NCBI RefSeq assembly: GCF_900590755.1
Contig: NZ_UUOC01000001.1
Coordinates: forward strand, 620,001 to 684,000
Direction of reading: 5' to 3'
Length of the DNA: 64,000 bases
DNA from: Pseudomonas viridiflava
Lineage (GTDB): Bacteria; Pseudomonadota; Gammaproteobacteria; Pseudomonadales; Pseudomonadaceae
Both the position numbers and the translations under genes were made by a program. Positions 27,444 through 35,667 of this stretch are shown here, one piece after another (the first letter of the stretch is position 1; each line of letters opens with the position of its first letter). Under the pieces are notes generated by a model that did no database searches, had not been told where the DNA came from, and saw nothing but the letters and a program-made list of their open reading frames with translations.

Positions 27444-28652
27444 ATGACAGCGCCTGCTGACACTCAAAACACCAGCTGGGTCAGTGTCTGCACACTGGCA
27501 GTAGCTGCGTTTATCTTCATCACCACTGAATTCGCTCCGGTGGGTTTGCTGAGCGCCATCGCCAACAGTTTCGGCATGACGTCGGCACAAGTGGGGCCGA
27601 TGCTCACGGTCTATGCCTGGACCGTGTCGCTGATGTCGCTGCCCATGATGTTGCTGACCCGTAACGTCGAGCGGCGCTTGCTGCTCAAAGTCGCCATCGG
27701 CGCGTTGATCGCCAGCCACATCGTGCTCAGCCTGTCGCCCAACTTCACCATGGTGGTGATCAGCCGGGTCTGCATTGCCCTGGCCCACTCGGTGTTCTGG
27801 TCGATTACCGCATCACTGGCCGTGCGCCTGGCACCTGAAGGCAATCGCGCGCGGGCCCTGAGTATTCTGGCCATGGGCTCATCCCTGGCGATGGTGCTGG
27901 GCATTCCGATTGGTCGGCTGCTGGGCGAAAGCATGGGCTGGCGCGCGACCTTTCTGGCGATTGCCGGTGTGGCGTGCCTGATCTGGATCCTGCTGGCCAA
28001 GAAACTGCCGCTGTTGCCCACCCAGAACAGCGGCAGCCTGACCAGTCTGCCGATCCTGTTCAAGCGCCCTGCCCTGGTGTCGCTGTACTGGATCACCGCT
28101 CTGGTGGTCACGGCCAACTTCACGGCCTACACCTACATCGAGTCGTTCGTGCAAAAGGTCGGCGGTTTCAGTGAAGGCACCACGACCTGGCTGTTGCTGC
28201 TGTTTGGTCTGGCCGGGCTTCTGGGTTCGATGGTGTTCAGCAAGCTGGATACGCGCTTCCCGAAAAACCTCACTGCCCTGGCGATCGGCTCGTTGTGCCT
28301 GTGCCTGGGCCTGATGTTCTGGGCTTCGTGGAGCATCTATACGCTGGTGGCAGTCTTCGCCTTGTGGGGCCTGGCGATGCTGTGTTTCAGCGTGCAGATG
28401 CAATCCCAGGTCATCAGTCTGGCGCCCGACGCCACTGACGTCGCCACCGCCCTGCACTCGGCGATTTATAACATCGGCATCGGCGGCGGCGCGCTGCTGG
28501 GCAGTATCGTGGTCCATCACCTGGGTTCTGCATGGGTCGGTTTTATCGGCGGTCTGGTAGCAGCCGTCGCCCTGGCCTTGTGCCTGTTCAACGCCCGACG
28601 CTTCGAGAAAGCGGCGAAGGCAGCAGCCGAAGAGGCCGCGCTACAGAGCTGA
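27444..28652 (+). CDS. MFS transporter, SotB/AraJ-like sugar or drug exporter
   Basis: A 402-residue, 12-helix MFS protein of the DHA1 sugar-efflux type (FITTEFAPVGLLSAIA in helix 1, AWTVSLMSLPMMLLTRNVERR at helix 2-3, ARALSILAMGSSLAMVLGIP in helix 5). The ATG at 27444 follows GCGAGGA; the upstream in-frame TTG is rejected. SotB-type proteins export sugars or sugar analogues such as arabinose and IPTG. Its position after a sugar porter is suggestive, but the hairpins between them imply separate control. Confidence 0.86.
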   Translation: MTAPADTQNTSWVSVCTLAVAAFIFITTEFAPVGLLSAIANSFGMTSAQVGPMLTVYAWTVSLMSLPMMLLTRNVERRLLLKVAIGALIASHIVLSLSPNFTMVVISRVCIALAHSVFWSITASLAVRLAPEGNRARALSILAMGSSLAMVLGIPIGRLLGESMGWRATFLAIAGVACLIWILLAKKLPLLPTQNSGSLTSLPILFKRPALVSLYWITALVVTANFTAYTYIESFVQKVGGFSEGTTTWLLLLFGLAGLLGSMVFSKLDTRFPKNLTALAIGSLCLCLGLMFWASWSIYTLVAVFALWGLAMLCFSVQMQSQVISLAPDATDVATALHSAIYNIGIGGGALLGSIVVHHLGSAWVGFIGGLVAAVALALCLFNARRFEKAAKAAAEEAALQS

Positions 28653-28664
28653 GAAACCGGCGGT

Positions 28665-31139
28665 TTAATCCAGATCCTTGCGCCGCTGACCGGCCGACAC
28701 CGGGTAACCGAACAGATAACCCTGAAAATGCGAGCAGCCCTCAGCCTCAAGCTGGGCTTGCTGCTCCGGGGTTTCGACGCCCTCGGCGGTGACCTTGATC
28801 TGCAGGCTGTTACTCATGCCGGTGATGGCCCTGACGATCGACAATGCTTCGCGGCTTTGTCCCATGTCACGAACGAATGACTTGTCGATCTTGATCCGGT
28901 CGAACGAGAACGAGCGCAGATACCCCAGGGACGAGTAGCCCGTCCCAAAGTCATCCAGCGAGATACTGACCCCGAGCTGCTTGAGGTCTCGCAAAGTGCG
29001 GATATTTTCCTCGCTGTTTTCCAGCAGCACCGACTCGGTAATCTCCAACTCCAGACGATGGGCCTCAAGGCCCGAATCCGAAAGTGCCAGAGCAACCGTG
29101 TCCACCAGACCGGGCTTCTTGAATTGCACGGGTGACAGATTGACCGCCACGGTCTGCCCAGTGCCCCAGCTGGCCGCCTCGCGACATGCCAGGTTGAGGG
29201 CGCGGCTGCCGACTTCGTGAATCAGCCCGGTGTCTTCGGCGATGGGAATGAAGTCCATGGGCATGATCGTGCCTTTGCTCGGATGCTCCCAGCGCATCAA
29301 GGCTTCATAACCGGAAATGCGCTTGTCACGGGTATCGATGATCGGCTGGTAATGCAACTGCAACTGGCCCATGTGCAGGGCGGTGCGCAGGTCGGTTTCA
29401 ATACTGCGACGGGTCCGGGCAGCGTCATTGAGCTCGGGGCGGAAATACTCATGGCGGTTGCGGCCGTTGCGCTTGGCTTCATACAGCGCCATGTCAGCGT
29501 ACCCCAGGAGTTGCTGGGCAGACTCATGGTCATCCGGTGCCATGGAAATACCAATGCTGACCCCGACACTCAAACTGTGCCCCTCCACCGAAAACGGCGT
29601 GGTGAGCGCTTCGATGAGTCGTTTCGCAGTACTGCCCGCGGCTTCGTAATCCTCCAGTGCAGTCAGCACAATGGCGAATTCATCGCCGCCCAGCCTTGCC
29701 AGGGTATCGTGCTCGCGCAGTTCGCCGCGCAGCCGTTTGCCCAGCGCGCGAAGAAGCTTGTCGCCGAAGGCATGTCCCAGGGCATCGTTGATGTTCTTGA
29801 AATTGTCCAGGTCCAGACACAGCACGCCGATCAGTCTGCCCGTGTACAGATCACGCTCCAGGGCCTGGCTTAGCCGCTCGTTGAACAGAGTGCGATTGGG
29901 CAGACCGGTGAGCGCATCGTGATGGGCCATGTGCTGAATCTGCGCGTGAGCTGCCAGTTCGTCGGTCACGTCTTCTGCGACAAACAGCACGTAATTGGAC
30001 TGGCCTTCCAGGTTCTTGCACAACAAGGCGCGACTGCGCAGCGTGCGATCCCCCGCAACCGTCGCGACCAGTGTTTCAGCCACTTGCACACCCGGACTGC
30101 GAAACACCCTTTCAACCTGCTGTTCAATGTACTGAGCAACGCTTGGTTGCAAAGACGCTCTGACCGTCTGCCCGACCATGCTTGCCTGCCGATTGCAAAA
30201 CAGGCGCTGGGCTTGCTGATTGGCCAGCAGGACCCTTTTGGTGACGGCGTCCTGAACGATGACCGTGGCGGGAATATTGGAGATCACAGAATCCAGGAAG
30301 CGCGTCAGCGCGGTCATTTCCTTGCTGTACTGCTCGGCCAGTTCCTTGGCATTGACCAGCTCAAGCTCATAACGCCGCCGCTCACTGATGTCCTTGGTCA
30401 CCTTGGCAAAACCGATCAGTTTGCCGTCTTCATCGTCATGGATCGCATCGATCACAACGCTGGTCCAGAACTGACTGCCGTCCTTGCGCTGGCGAATACC
30501 TTCGGCAGCAAAACGGCCGTGGCGACGGGCCGTTTCCAGACCTGCCTGGGGCAAGCCTTTGGCTCGGTCCTGGGGGGTATAGAACACCGAAAAATGCTGG
30601 CCGATGATTTCTTCTGCCTTGTAGCCCTTGGCCCGCTGCGCACCGATGTTCCAGTTCACCACATGCCCTTCGAGGTCGAGCATATAGATGGCGTAATCGG
30701 TAACGCCCTGCACCAGCAGCCGAAAGCGCCGTTCCTGCTCCAGCAGAGCAAGCTGTGCCTTACGCTGTTCGGTGCAGTCGCGGGTGATTTTGGCGAACCC
30801 CAGCAGCTCGCCCTCGTCATCGCGGATCGCATCGATGACCACATGAGCCCAGAATGTCGAACCGTCCTTGCGCACCCGCCAGCCTTCGTTCTCGAAACGC
30901 CCGGTCGTCCCGGCAACGTGCAGGTTTCTGTCCGGCAGCCCGGCGTCAATGTCCTCCCGAGTATAGAAAGCCGAGAAGTGCTGACCGACGATCTCCTTTG
31001 CCTTATAGCCCTTGGCTCGCTCCGCGCCGGGATTCCAGTTCACGACGATGCCCTCTGGGGTGAGCATGTAGATCGCGTAATCGACCACGCTCTGAATCAA
31101 CTGGCGATACATCAGGTCGGAACTTTCAATAATCGGCAT
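28665..31139 (-). CDS. PAS-PAS-PAS-GGDEF-EAL bifunctional c-di-GMP enzyme
   Basis: An 824-residue cytoplasmic protein. Two PAS/PAC domains at about 11-125 and 139-255 are near duplicates (both contain DYAIYML, VVNWN, RAKGYKA and GQHFS). A third PAS follows at 278-395. The GGDEF domain has an intact RLGGDEF at 482-488 and an RxxD inhibitory site at 475-478. The EAL domain has EALMRW at 612-617, VNLSPVQF, EITESVL, DDFGTGYSSLGYL, IKIDKSF and TAEGVET. Both activities could therefore work, with product inhibition of the cyclase. It converges with the MFS exporter, 12 bases apart. Confidence 0.93.
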   Translation of the reverse strand: MPIIESSDLMYRQLIQSVVDYAIYMLTPEGIVVNWNPGAERAKGYKAKEIVGQHFSAFYTREDIDAGLPDRNLHVAGTTGRFENEGWRVRKDGSTFWAHVVIDAIRDDEGELLGFAKITRDCTEQRKAQLALLEQERRFRLLVQGVTDYAIYMLDLEGHVVNWNIGAQRAKGYKAEEIIGQHFSVFYTPQDRAKGLPQAGLETARRHGRFAAEGIRQRKDGSQFWTSVVIDAIHDDEDGKLIGFAKVTKDISERRRYELELVNAKELAEQYSKEMTALTRFLDSVISNIPATVIVQDAVTKRVLLANQQAQRLFCNRQASMVGQTVRASLQPSVAQYIEQQVERVFRSPGVQVAETLVATVAGDRTLRSRALLCKNLEGQSNYVLFVAEDVTDELAAHAQIQHMAHHDALTGLPNRTLFNERLSQALERDLYTGRLIGVLCLDLDNFKNINDALGHAFGDKLLRALGKRLRGELREHDTLARLGGDEFAIVLTALEDYEAAGSTAKRLIEALTTPFSVEGHSLSVGVSIGISMAPDDHESAQQLLGYADMALYEAKRNGRNRHEYFRPELNDAARTRRSIETDLRTALHMGQLQLHYQPIIDTRDKRISGYEALMRWEHPSKGTIMPMDFIPIAEDTGLIHEVGSRALNLACREAASWGTGQTVAVNLSPVQFKKPGLVDTVALALSDSGLEAHRLELEITESVLLENSEENIRTLRDLKQLGVSISLDDFGTGYSSLGYLRSFSFDRIKIDKSFVRDMGQSREALSIVRAITGMSNSLQIKVTAEGVETPEQQAQLEAEGCSHFQGYLFGYPVSAGQRRKDLD

Positions 31140-31357
31140 TACAGCGAACCTCAGACAAATTCAAGGCCGGCTATCCTTGGCAGTGGCAGGTTACAATCAG
31201 GTACTTTTGTTCTAGGTAGCATAATGCCACTTTTTTCAGCGGATGTGATATGAGACGCCGATTGCGCACAAGAAGTGGGCAATTATTCCCGGAAGGTGCA
31301 AGCGCAGCCCCTCTCCTGCCAGCGTTTAGCAGGCTTGCCAAATCCTGATACAAATAT

Positions 31358-31376
31358 GAAAATGAGATTCATTACT
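31358..31376. promoter_or_regulatory. Fur box upstream of the ECF sigma gene
   Basis: GAAAATGAGATTCATTACT matches the 19-bp Fur consensus at 14 positions and has a perfect AATGA-N3-TCATT core. It sits 24 bases before the FecI-like start codon, consistent with iron repression. Confidence 0.78.
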
Positions 31377-31400
31377 AATAACTGATCTCAGGTTCACGCC

Positions 31401-31910
31401 ATGTCCTCCGCCGATCCGTCGCTGCAACACGCGGTGCACACGCTGTATATGGACCATCATCGCTGGTTGTGCGGCTGGTTACGCAAACGGCTGGGCTGTG
31501 TCGATCATGCAGCGGATCTTGCCCAGGACACCTTCATCCGGGTACTGACCCAGCGCAAGGGGGCCGAACTTCGCGAGCCCCGCGCCTACCTCAGCACCGT
31601 GGCGCGCAGCCTGATGATCGACATGTTCCGGCGCCGGGCGCTTGAGCAGGCCTATCTCGAAACCCTCGCGGCACGCCCCGAACTACACGATGTGTCCCCT
31701 GAAACCCGATTTCTGATCGTCGAAGTGCTGGTGGAAATCGACCGGCTGCTCGATGGCCTTGGCGGGCGTACGCGGGAGATTTTCCTGATGGCCCAACTGG
31801 ATGGGTTGAGCTACGTGGAAATCGGCCGGCAGCTGAATGTCTCGGTGAACACCGTCAAGAAACACGCGGCGCGGGCACTGACCCATTGCCTGCTGTCAGT
31901 GGAAGACTGA
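31401..31910 (+). CDS. FecI-like ECF sigma factor
   Basis: A 169-residue extracytoplasmic-function sigma factor with region 2 (DHAADLAQDTFIRVL, EPRAYLSTVARSLMIDMFRR) and region 4 (LPAR-type LGGRTREIFLMAQLDGLSYVEIG, NVSVNTVKKHAARAL). It should direct RNA polymerase to the TonB receptor gene downstream when the receptor signals ligand through the anti-sigma factor. It is preceded by a Fur box and followed after three bases by the FecR gene. Confidence 0.92.
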   Translation: MSSADPSLQHAVHTLYMDHHRWLCGWLRKRLGCVDHAADLAQDTFIRVLTQRKGAELREPRAYLSTVARSLMIDMFRRRALEQAYLETLAARPELHDVSPETRFLIVEVLVEIDRLLDGLGGRTREIFLMAQLDGLSYVEIGRQLNVSVNTVKKHAARALTHCLLSVED

Positions 31911-31913
31911 GCC

Positions 31914-32864
31914 TTGTCTATCGCTCAAACGCCAGACCGCGCCACCCTGGAAGCCGCCGCCCGCTGGTACGTCGAACTGCATTGCGAAGAGCTGAACGAA
32001 GCGACCCGCCAGGCCCATTGCAACTGGCTTGAGCTTGACCCCAGCCACCGGCAAGCCTGGGAACGTCTGGCCCGTTTGCAGGAAAAATTCGACAAGGTCA
32101 CGCCGGGTATCGGCCGAGTGACCCTGTCCAGCGCTCGGGCCAAACGCCGCGAGGTGGTCAAGGTTCTGTCGGTCCTACTGGCCGCTGGTGCTGCGGGCGG
32201 CGTTGCCTGGCGGACCACGGATTTGCCGCTGTTGATGGCCGATCAACGCACCGGAGCCGGAGAACGGCGCCGTGTTCGGCTGGACGATGGCAGCCAGCTG
32301 CAAATGAACACCGCCACGTCGGTGGATATTCGCTACACCGCGCAACTGCGGGAGCTGCGCTTGCTCAGCGGCGAAATCCTGATTGAAACCGCAGCGGACG
32401 CCCAGGCCAGGCCCTTTATCGTCCACACCCATGACGGCAGTATCCGGGCGTTGGGCACTCGTTTTATCGTGCGTCGCGACGCCGACCTGACCCGGGTTTG
32501 CGTACTGGAGCATGCGGTCGAGATCCGCAACGGGCTCTCGACTGACGCTGTGCGCGTTACAGCCGGCCAACAATTGAGTTTCCGCGCCAATGCCATGGGC
32601 ACTGTGCAGCGCGCCGAAGCTCAGGCGGATGCCTGGACCCGCGGCATATTGGTGGTCAACGACTGGCGCCTGGGGGATTTCATCGCCGAGTTGCAACGCT
32701 ACCGCTCCGGCCACCTGGGTTTTGATCCAGGCATCGCCGGGCTGCGTATTTCCGGGGCATTTCATCTGGGCGATACCGACATCATCCTGGAGAACCTCAC
32801 CACCACCCTGCCCGTGCGAATTCGCCGGTTCAGTCGGTTCTGGGTGAGTGTTGAGGCGGTTTGA
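31914..32864 (+). CDS. FecR-like anti-sigma / sigma regulator
   Basis: A 316-residue inner-membrane regulator. The N-terminal cytoplasmic part (AARWYVELHCEELNEATRQ ... WLELDPSHRQAWERL) is the FecR_N domain that binds the sigma factor. One membrane helix spans about 82-100. The periplasmic FecR domain follows (RRVRLDDGSQLQMNTATSVDI, VHTHDGSIRALGTRF). The start appears to be TTG at 31914, three bases after the sigma gene stop. A REP hairpin separates it from the receptor gene. Confidence 0.9.
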   Translation: MSIAQTPDRATLEAAARWYVELHCEELNEATRQAHCNWLELDPSHRQAWERLARLQEKFDKVTPGIGRVTLSSARAKRREVVKVLSVLLAAGAAGGVAWRTTDLPLLMADQRTGAGERRRVRLDDGSQLQMNTATSVDIRYTAQLRELRLLSGEILIETAADAQARPFIVHTHDGSIRALGTRFIVRRDADLTRVCVLEHAVEIRNGLSTDAVRVTAGQQLSFRANAMGTVQRAEAQADAWTRGILVVNDWRLGDFIAELQRYRSGHLGFDPGIAGLRISGAFHLGDTDIILENLTTTLPVRIRRFSRFWVSVEAV

Positions 32865-32892
32865 ACAGCCCGACCTGAGTTGCCCGGTCTTC

Positions 32893-32966
32893 CTGTAGGA
32901 GCTGCCGAAGGCTGCGAAGCAGTATTGCTGACACTGCGCCTTCGCAGCCTTCGGCAGCTCCTACAG
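32893..32966. repeat. REP hairpin (type 1) between fecR-like and receptor genes
   Basis: Near-perfect inverted pair in the 219-base gap. It may end the regulator transcript so that the receptor is driven mainly by its own ECF-dependent promoter. Confidence 0.87.
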
Positions 32967-33083
32967 TGATCGGCAGTCAATTTTTTCACCCGGGGTGTTG
33001 TCGATTCTCGATCTCATTCGACTTTGTAGATAAGAGGCGTACTCGACGCCGCAATCATCGCTACAGGGCGAAAAGGAAACCGC

Positions 33084-35504
33084 ATGTCCCCGCGCAAGTC
33101 ACCCATTGGAAATACGCTCATCAGCCGTGCACTGTTCGGCATGGTCTTGGCAGCCCCTTTTGCCACAGTGCTGATCACGCCCACTGCCTGGGCGCAAACC
33201 AGCGTTGAAACCGAATTCAACATCCCGGCCGGTCCCGTGAGTGCAGCGCTGGAGCAATTTGCTGCGACGGCGGGCGTCACGGTGTCCTTCGAACCCGATG
33301 CCGCTCGCGGACAAAAATCCCCTGGCTTGCGCGGCCGCCATTCCACAGACGCTGGCTTGCGGCAACTGCTGGCTGGCAGTCAGTTGCAGATAGTGCCCCA
33401 TGCCAATGGCAGTTATTCGTTGCTGCCAAGAGCCGGTGATGCCTCGGCGGTGCAACTGGACGCGACCAGCATTTCGGGACGCTCTGTCGAATCCGCCGCA
33501 GGACCAGTAGACAGCTACGTGGCTACCCGCAGTTCATCCGGAACCAAGACCGATACCCCGCTGATCGAAGTTCCGCAATCCATCTCGGTGATTACCCGCA
33601 AACAGATGGATGCGCAGAGTTCGCAGACTGTGACTGAAGCGCTGCGCTACGTGCCCGGCGTCAAGGTTGAAGGCTATGGCCTGGACCCAAAAGGCTTTGA
33701 CTGGTTGTTCATTCGCGGCTTCAACGGCCAGTCCACCAGCGACTACCTCAATGGCCTGCGCCAGCAGAACAACAGCTATGCGTTTTTCCGCAGCGAGCCT
33801 TACTCACTCGAACGCATCGATGTGGTCAAAGGTCCTTCGTCGACCCTGTTCGGTCAAGGCGATGCAGGCGGGATCATCAACCGCGTCAGCAAAAAGCCCG
33901 AAGCCAACCACGTCAACGAAGTGCAACTCTCAGCCGGCAGCCATGATCGGCGGCAAGGCCAGTTCGACCTCGGCGGCGCGCTGGGCGATGAGCAACATTT
34001 GCTTTACCGGGTGGTGGGATCCGTGCGCGACACCAACACCCAAGTGGACTATGACGACGGCCACGAACTGAAAGACGATCGCCTGTATATCGCGCCCTCC
34101 TTCACCTGGGCGCCAGACGAAGACACCAGCCTGACCCTGCTCAGTGATTTTCTGCGTGACCGTAACGGCGGCTCGCTGTTTGCGTACAGCACACCAGATG
34201 GTCACACCACCGACACGTTGATGGGTGACCACAGCTTCAACCATCTGAATCAGGATCAATACAGCTTCGGTTACGAGTTCCGTCATCGCCTGAACGACAC
34301 CTGGGAGTTCCGTCAGAACGCTCGTTACGGCCAGGTCGACGTGATCTTCCAGAACCTGCTGCCGTTCAGTGTCGACACCAGTACGGGCAATACGATTCGT
34401 GGCGCCGACCGCTTCGATCAGCACATGAACGCCTTCAACCTGGACAACCAGCTTCAGGCTGACTTCGATACCGGGCCACTGACCCACAAACTGCTGATGG
34501 GCGCCGATTATTCGTGGCAGGATGCCGACGTCACCCGCTGGCGGATCCAGGGTCCGAACCTGAATATCTATGCCCCGCAGTACGGTCAGAGCGTGACCCG
34601 GCCAACGGCGGCAAACAGCATCAGCTCGATCAACTATGACCAGACCATCGAGCAGATCGGCGGCTATATTCAGGATCAGATCAAATTCGACGATCACTGG
34701 ATCCTCACCGCAGGTGGCCGTTACGACTACGTGCACAACGATCTGGATAACCACGCTGGCGCATCCACCAATCAGAAAGACAACGCGTTCACCGGCCGCC
34801 TGGGGCTGACCTACCTGACGGAATTCGGCCTGGCGCCGTACATCAGCTATTCCGAGTCCTTCGCCCCCAATACCGGCCTGGACAGCAGCGGTCGTGCTTT
34901 CGACTCAAGCGAAGCGCGACAGTGGGAAGCGGGTTTGAAATACCAGCCAAACGACGCCCTGTTCATGACCCTGGCGGCCTACGACCTGACCAAGACCAAT
35001 GCCCTGACCAATGAACTGGTCAACGGCGTCAGCACCGGGTTCTCGGTGGCCAATGGCGAGCAACAGTCCCGTGGCATCGAAGCCGAGATCAAAGCCAGAC
35101 TGGATCAGAACTGGGACCTGGTGGCCTCCTACACCTACACCAAAGCCGAAATCACCAAGAGCACCCGTGGCGATGAAGGCAATCGTCCGGCCAACGTACC
35201 CAAACACATGGCGTCGGCCTGGCTGAGCTACACCTTTCACGACACCCTGCTCAACGGTCTGATGCTTGGCGGTGGCGCCCGTTATACCGGCGTGTTGTAT
35301 GGCGACAACGCCAACTCGTACCACATCGACAATTACACCCTGTTCGATGCGGGCGCGAGCTACCCGATCAACAAGAACGTGACGGTCTCGCTCAATGCCC
35401 AGAACCTGCTGGACGAGAAATACGTCGCCACCTGTGATGACTCCTACGAGTGCTACCCGGGCCTGCGTCGTACCTTGCTGACCAGCGTCAAATATTCGTG
35501 GTGA
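33084..35504 (+). CDS. TonB-dependent ferric-siderophore receptor with STN signalling domain
   Basis: An 806-residue FecA/FoxA-type receptor. A signal peptide (to about AWAQT) is followed by the STN domain (about 45-105: FNIPAGPVSAALEQFA, LRQLLAGSQLQI) that talks to the FecR protein, a plug (about 160-280: LIEVPQSISVITRKQM, VTEALRYVPGV, ERIDVVKGPSSTLFGQG) and a barrel ending in aromatic YSW. An AAGGAAA site precedes ATG. With the FecI and FecR genes upstream it forms a full cell-surface signalling unit. The siderophore, probably a xenosiderophore, cannot be read from sequence. Confidence 0.93.
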   Translation: MSPRKSPIGNTLISRALFGMVLAAPFATVLITPTAWAQTSVETEFNIPAGPVSAALEQFAATAGVTVSFEPDAARGQKSPGLRGRHSTDAGLRQLLAGSQLQIVPHANGSYSLLPRAGDASAVQLDATSISGRSVESAAGPVDSYVATRSSSGTKTDTPLIEVPQSISVITRKQMDAQSSQTVTEALRYVPGVKVEGYGLDPKGFDWLFIRGFNGQSTSDYLNGLRQQNNSYAFFRSEPYSLERIDVVKGPSSTLFGQGDAGGIINRVSKKPEANHVNEVQLSAGSHDRRQGQFDLGGALGDEQHLLYRVVGSVRDTNTQVDYDDGHELKDDRLYIAPSFTWAPDEDTSLTLLSDFLRDRNGGSLFAYSTPDGHTTDTLMGDHSFNHLNQDQYSFGYEFRHRLNDTWEFRQNARYGQVDVIFQNLLPFSVDTSTGNTIRGADRFDQHMNAFNLDNQLQADFDTGPLTHKLLMGADYSWQDADVTRWRIQGPNLNIYAPQYGQSVTRPTAANSISSINYDQTIEQIGGYIQDQIKFDDHWILTAGGRYDYVHNDLDNHAGASTNQKDNAFTGRLGLTYLTEFGLAPYISYSESFAPNTGLDSSGRAFDSSEARQWEAGLKYQPNDALFMTLAAYDLTKTNALTNELVNGVSTGFSVANGEQQSRGIEAEIKARLDQNWDLVASYTYTKAEITKSTRGDEGNRPANVPKHMASAWLSYTFHDTLLNGLMLGGGARYTGVLYGDNANSYHIDNYTLFDAGASYPINKNVTVSLNAQNLLDEKYVATCDDSYECYPGLRRTLLTSVKYSW

Positions 35505-35517
35505 TGTAACCAACATT

Positions 35518-35592
35518 CTGTAGGAGCTGCCGAAGGCTGCGAATCGCTGTGTGACATCTAAAGCGTCTTCGCAGCCTTCGGCAGCTCTTACG
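35518..35592. repeat. REP hairpin (type 1) with a mutated end
   Basis: Inverted pair just after the receptor stop codon; the right arm ends CTCTTACGG instead of CTCCTACAG. Confidence 0.8.
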
Positions 35593-35667
35593 GAACAGCC
35601 GACCTGTAATATTTTTGTTACACGCTGGTAGTAATGTGGCGTTTTGCTACTGGAAGAATAAGAAGTG

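Noticed and set aside
29919..31253. 444-codon plus-strand frame
   Set aside because: Antisense to the PAS-GGDEF-EAL gene; its His/Gln-rich content is typical of a shadow.
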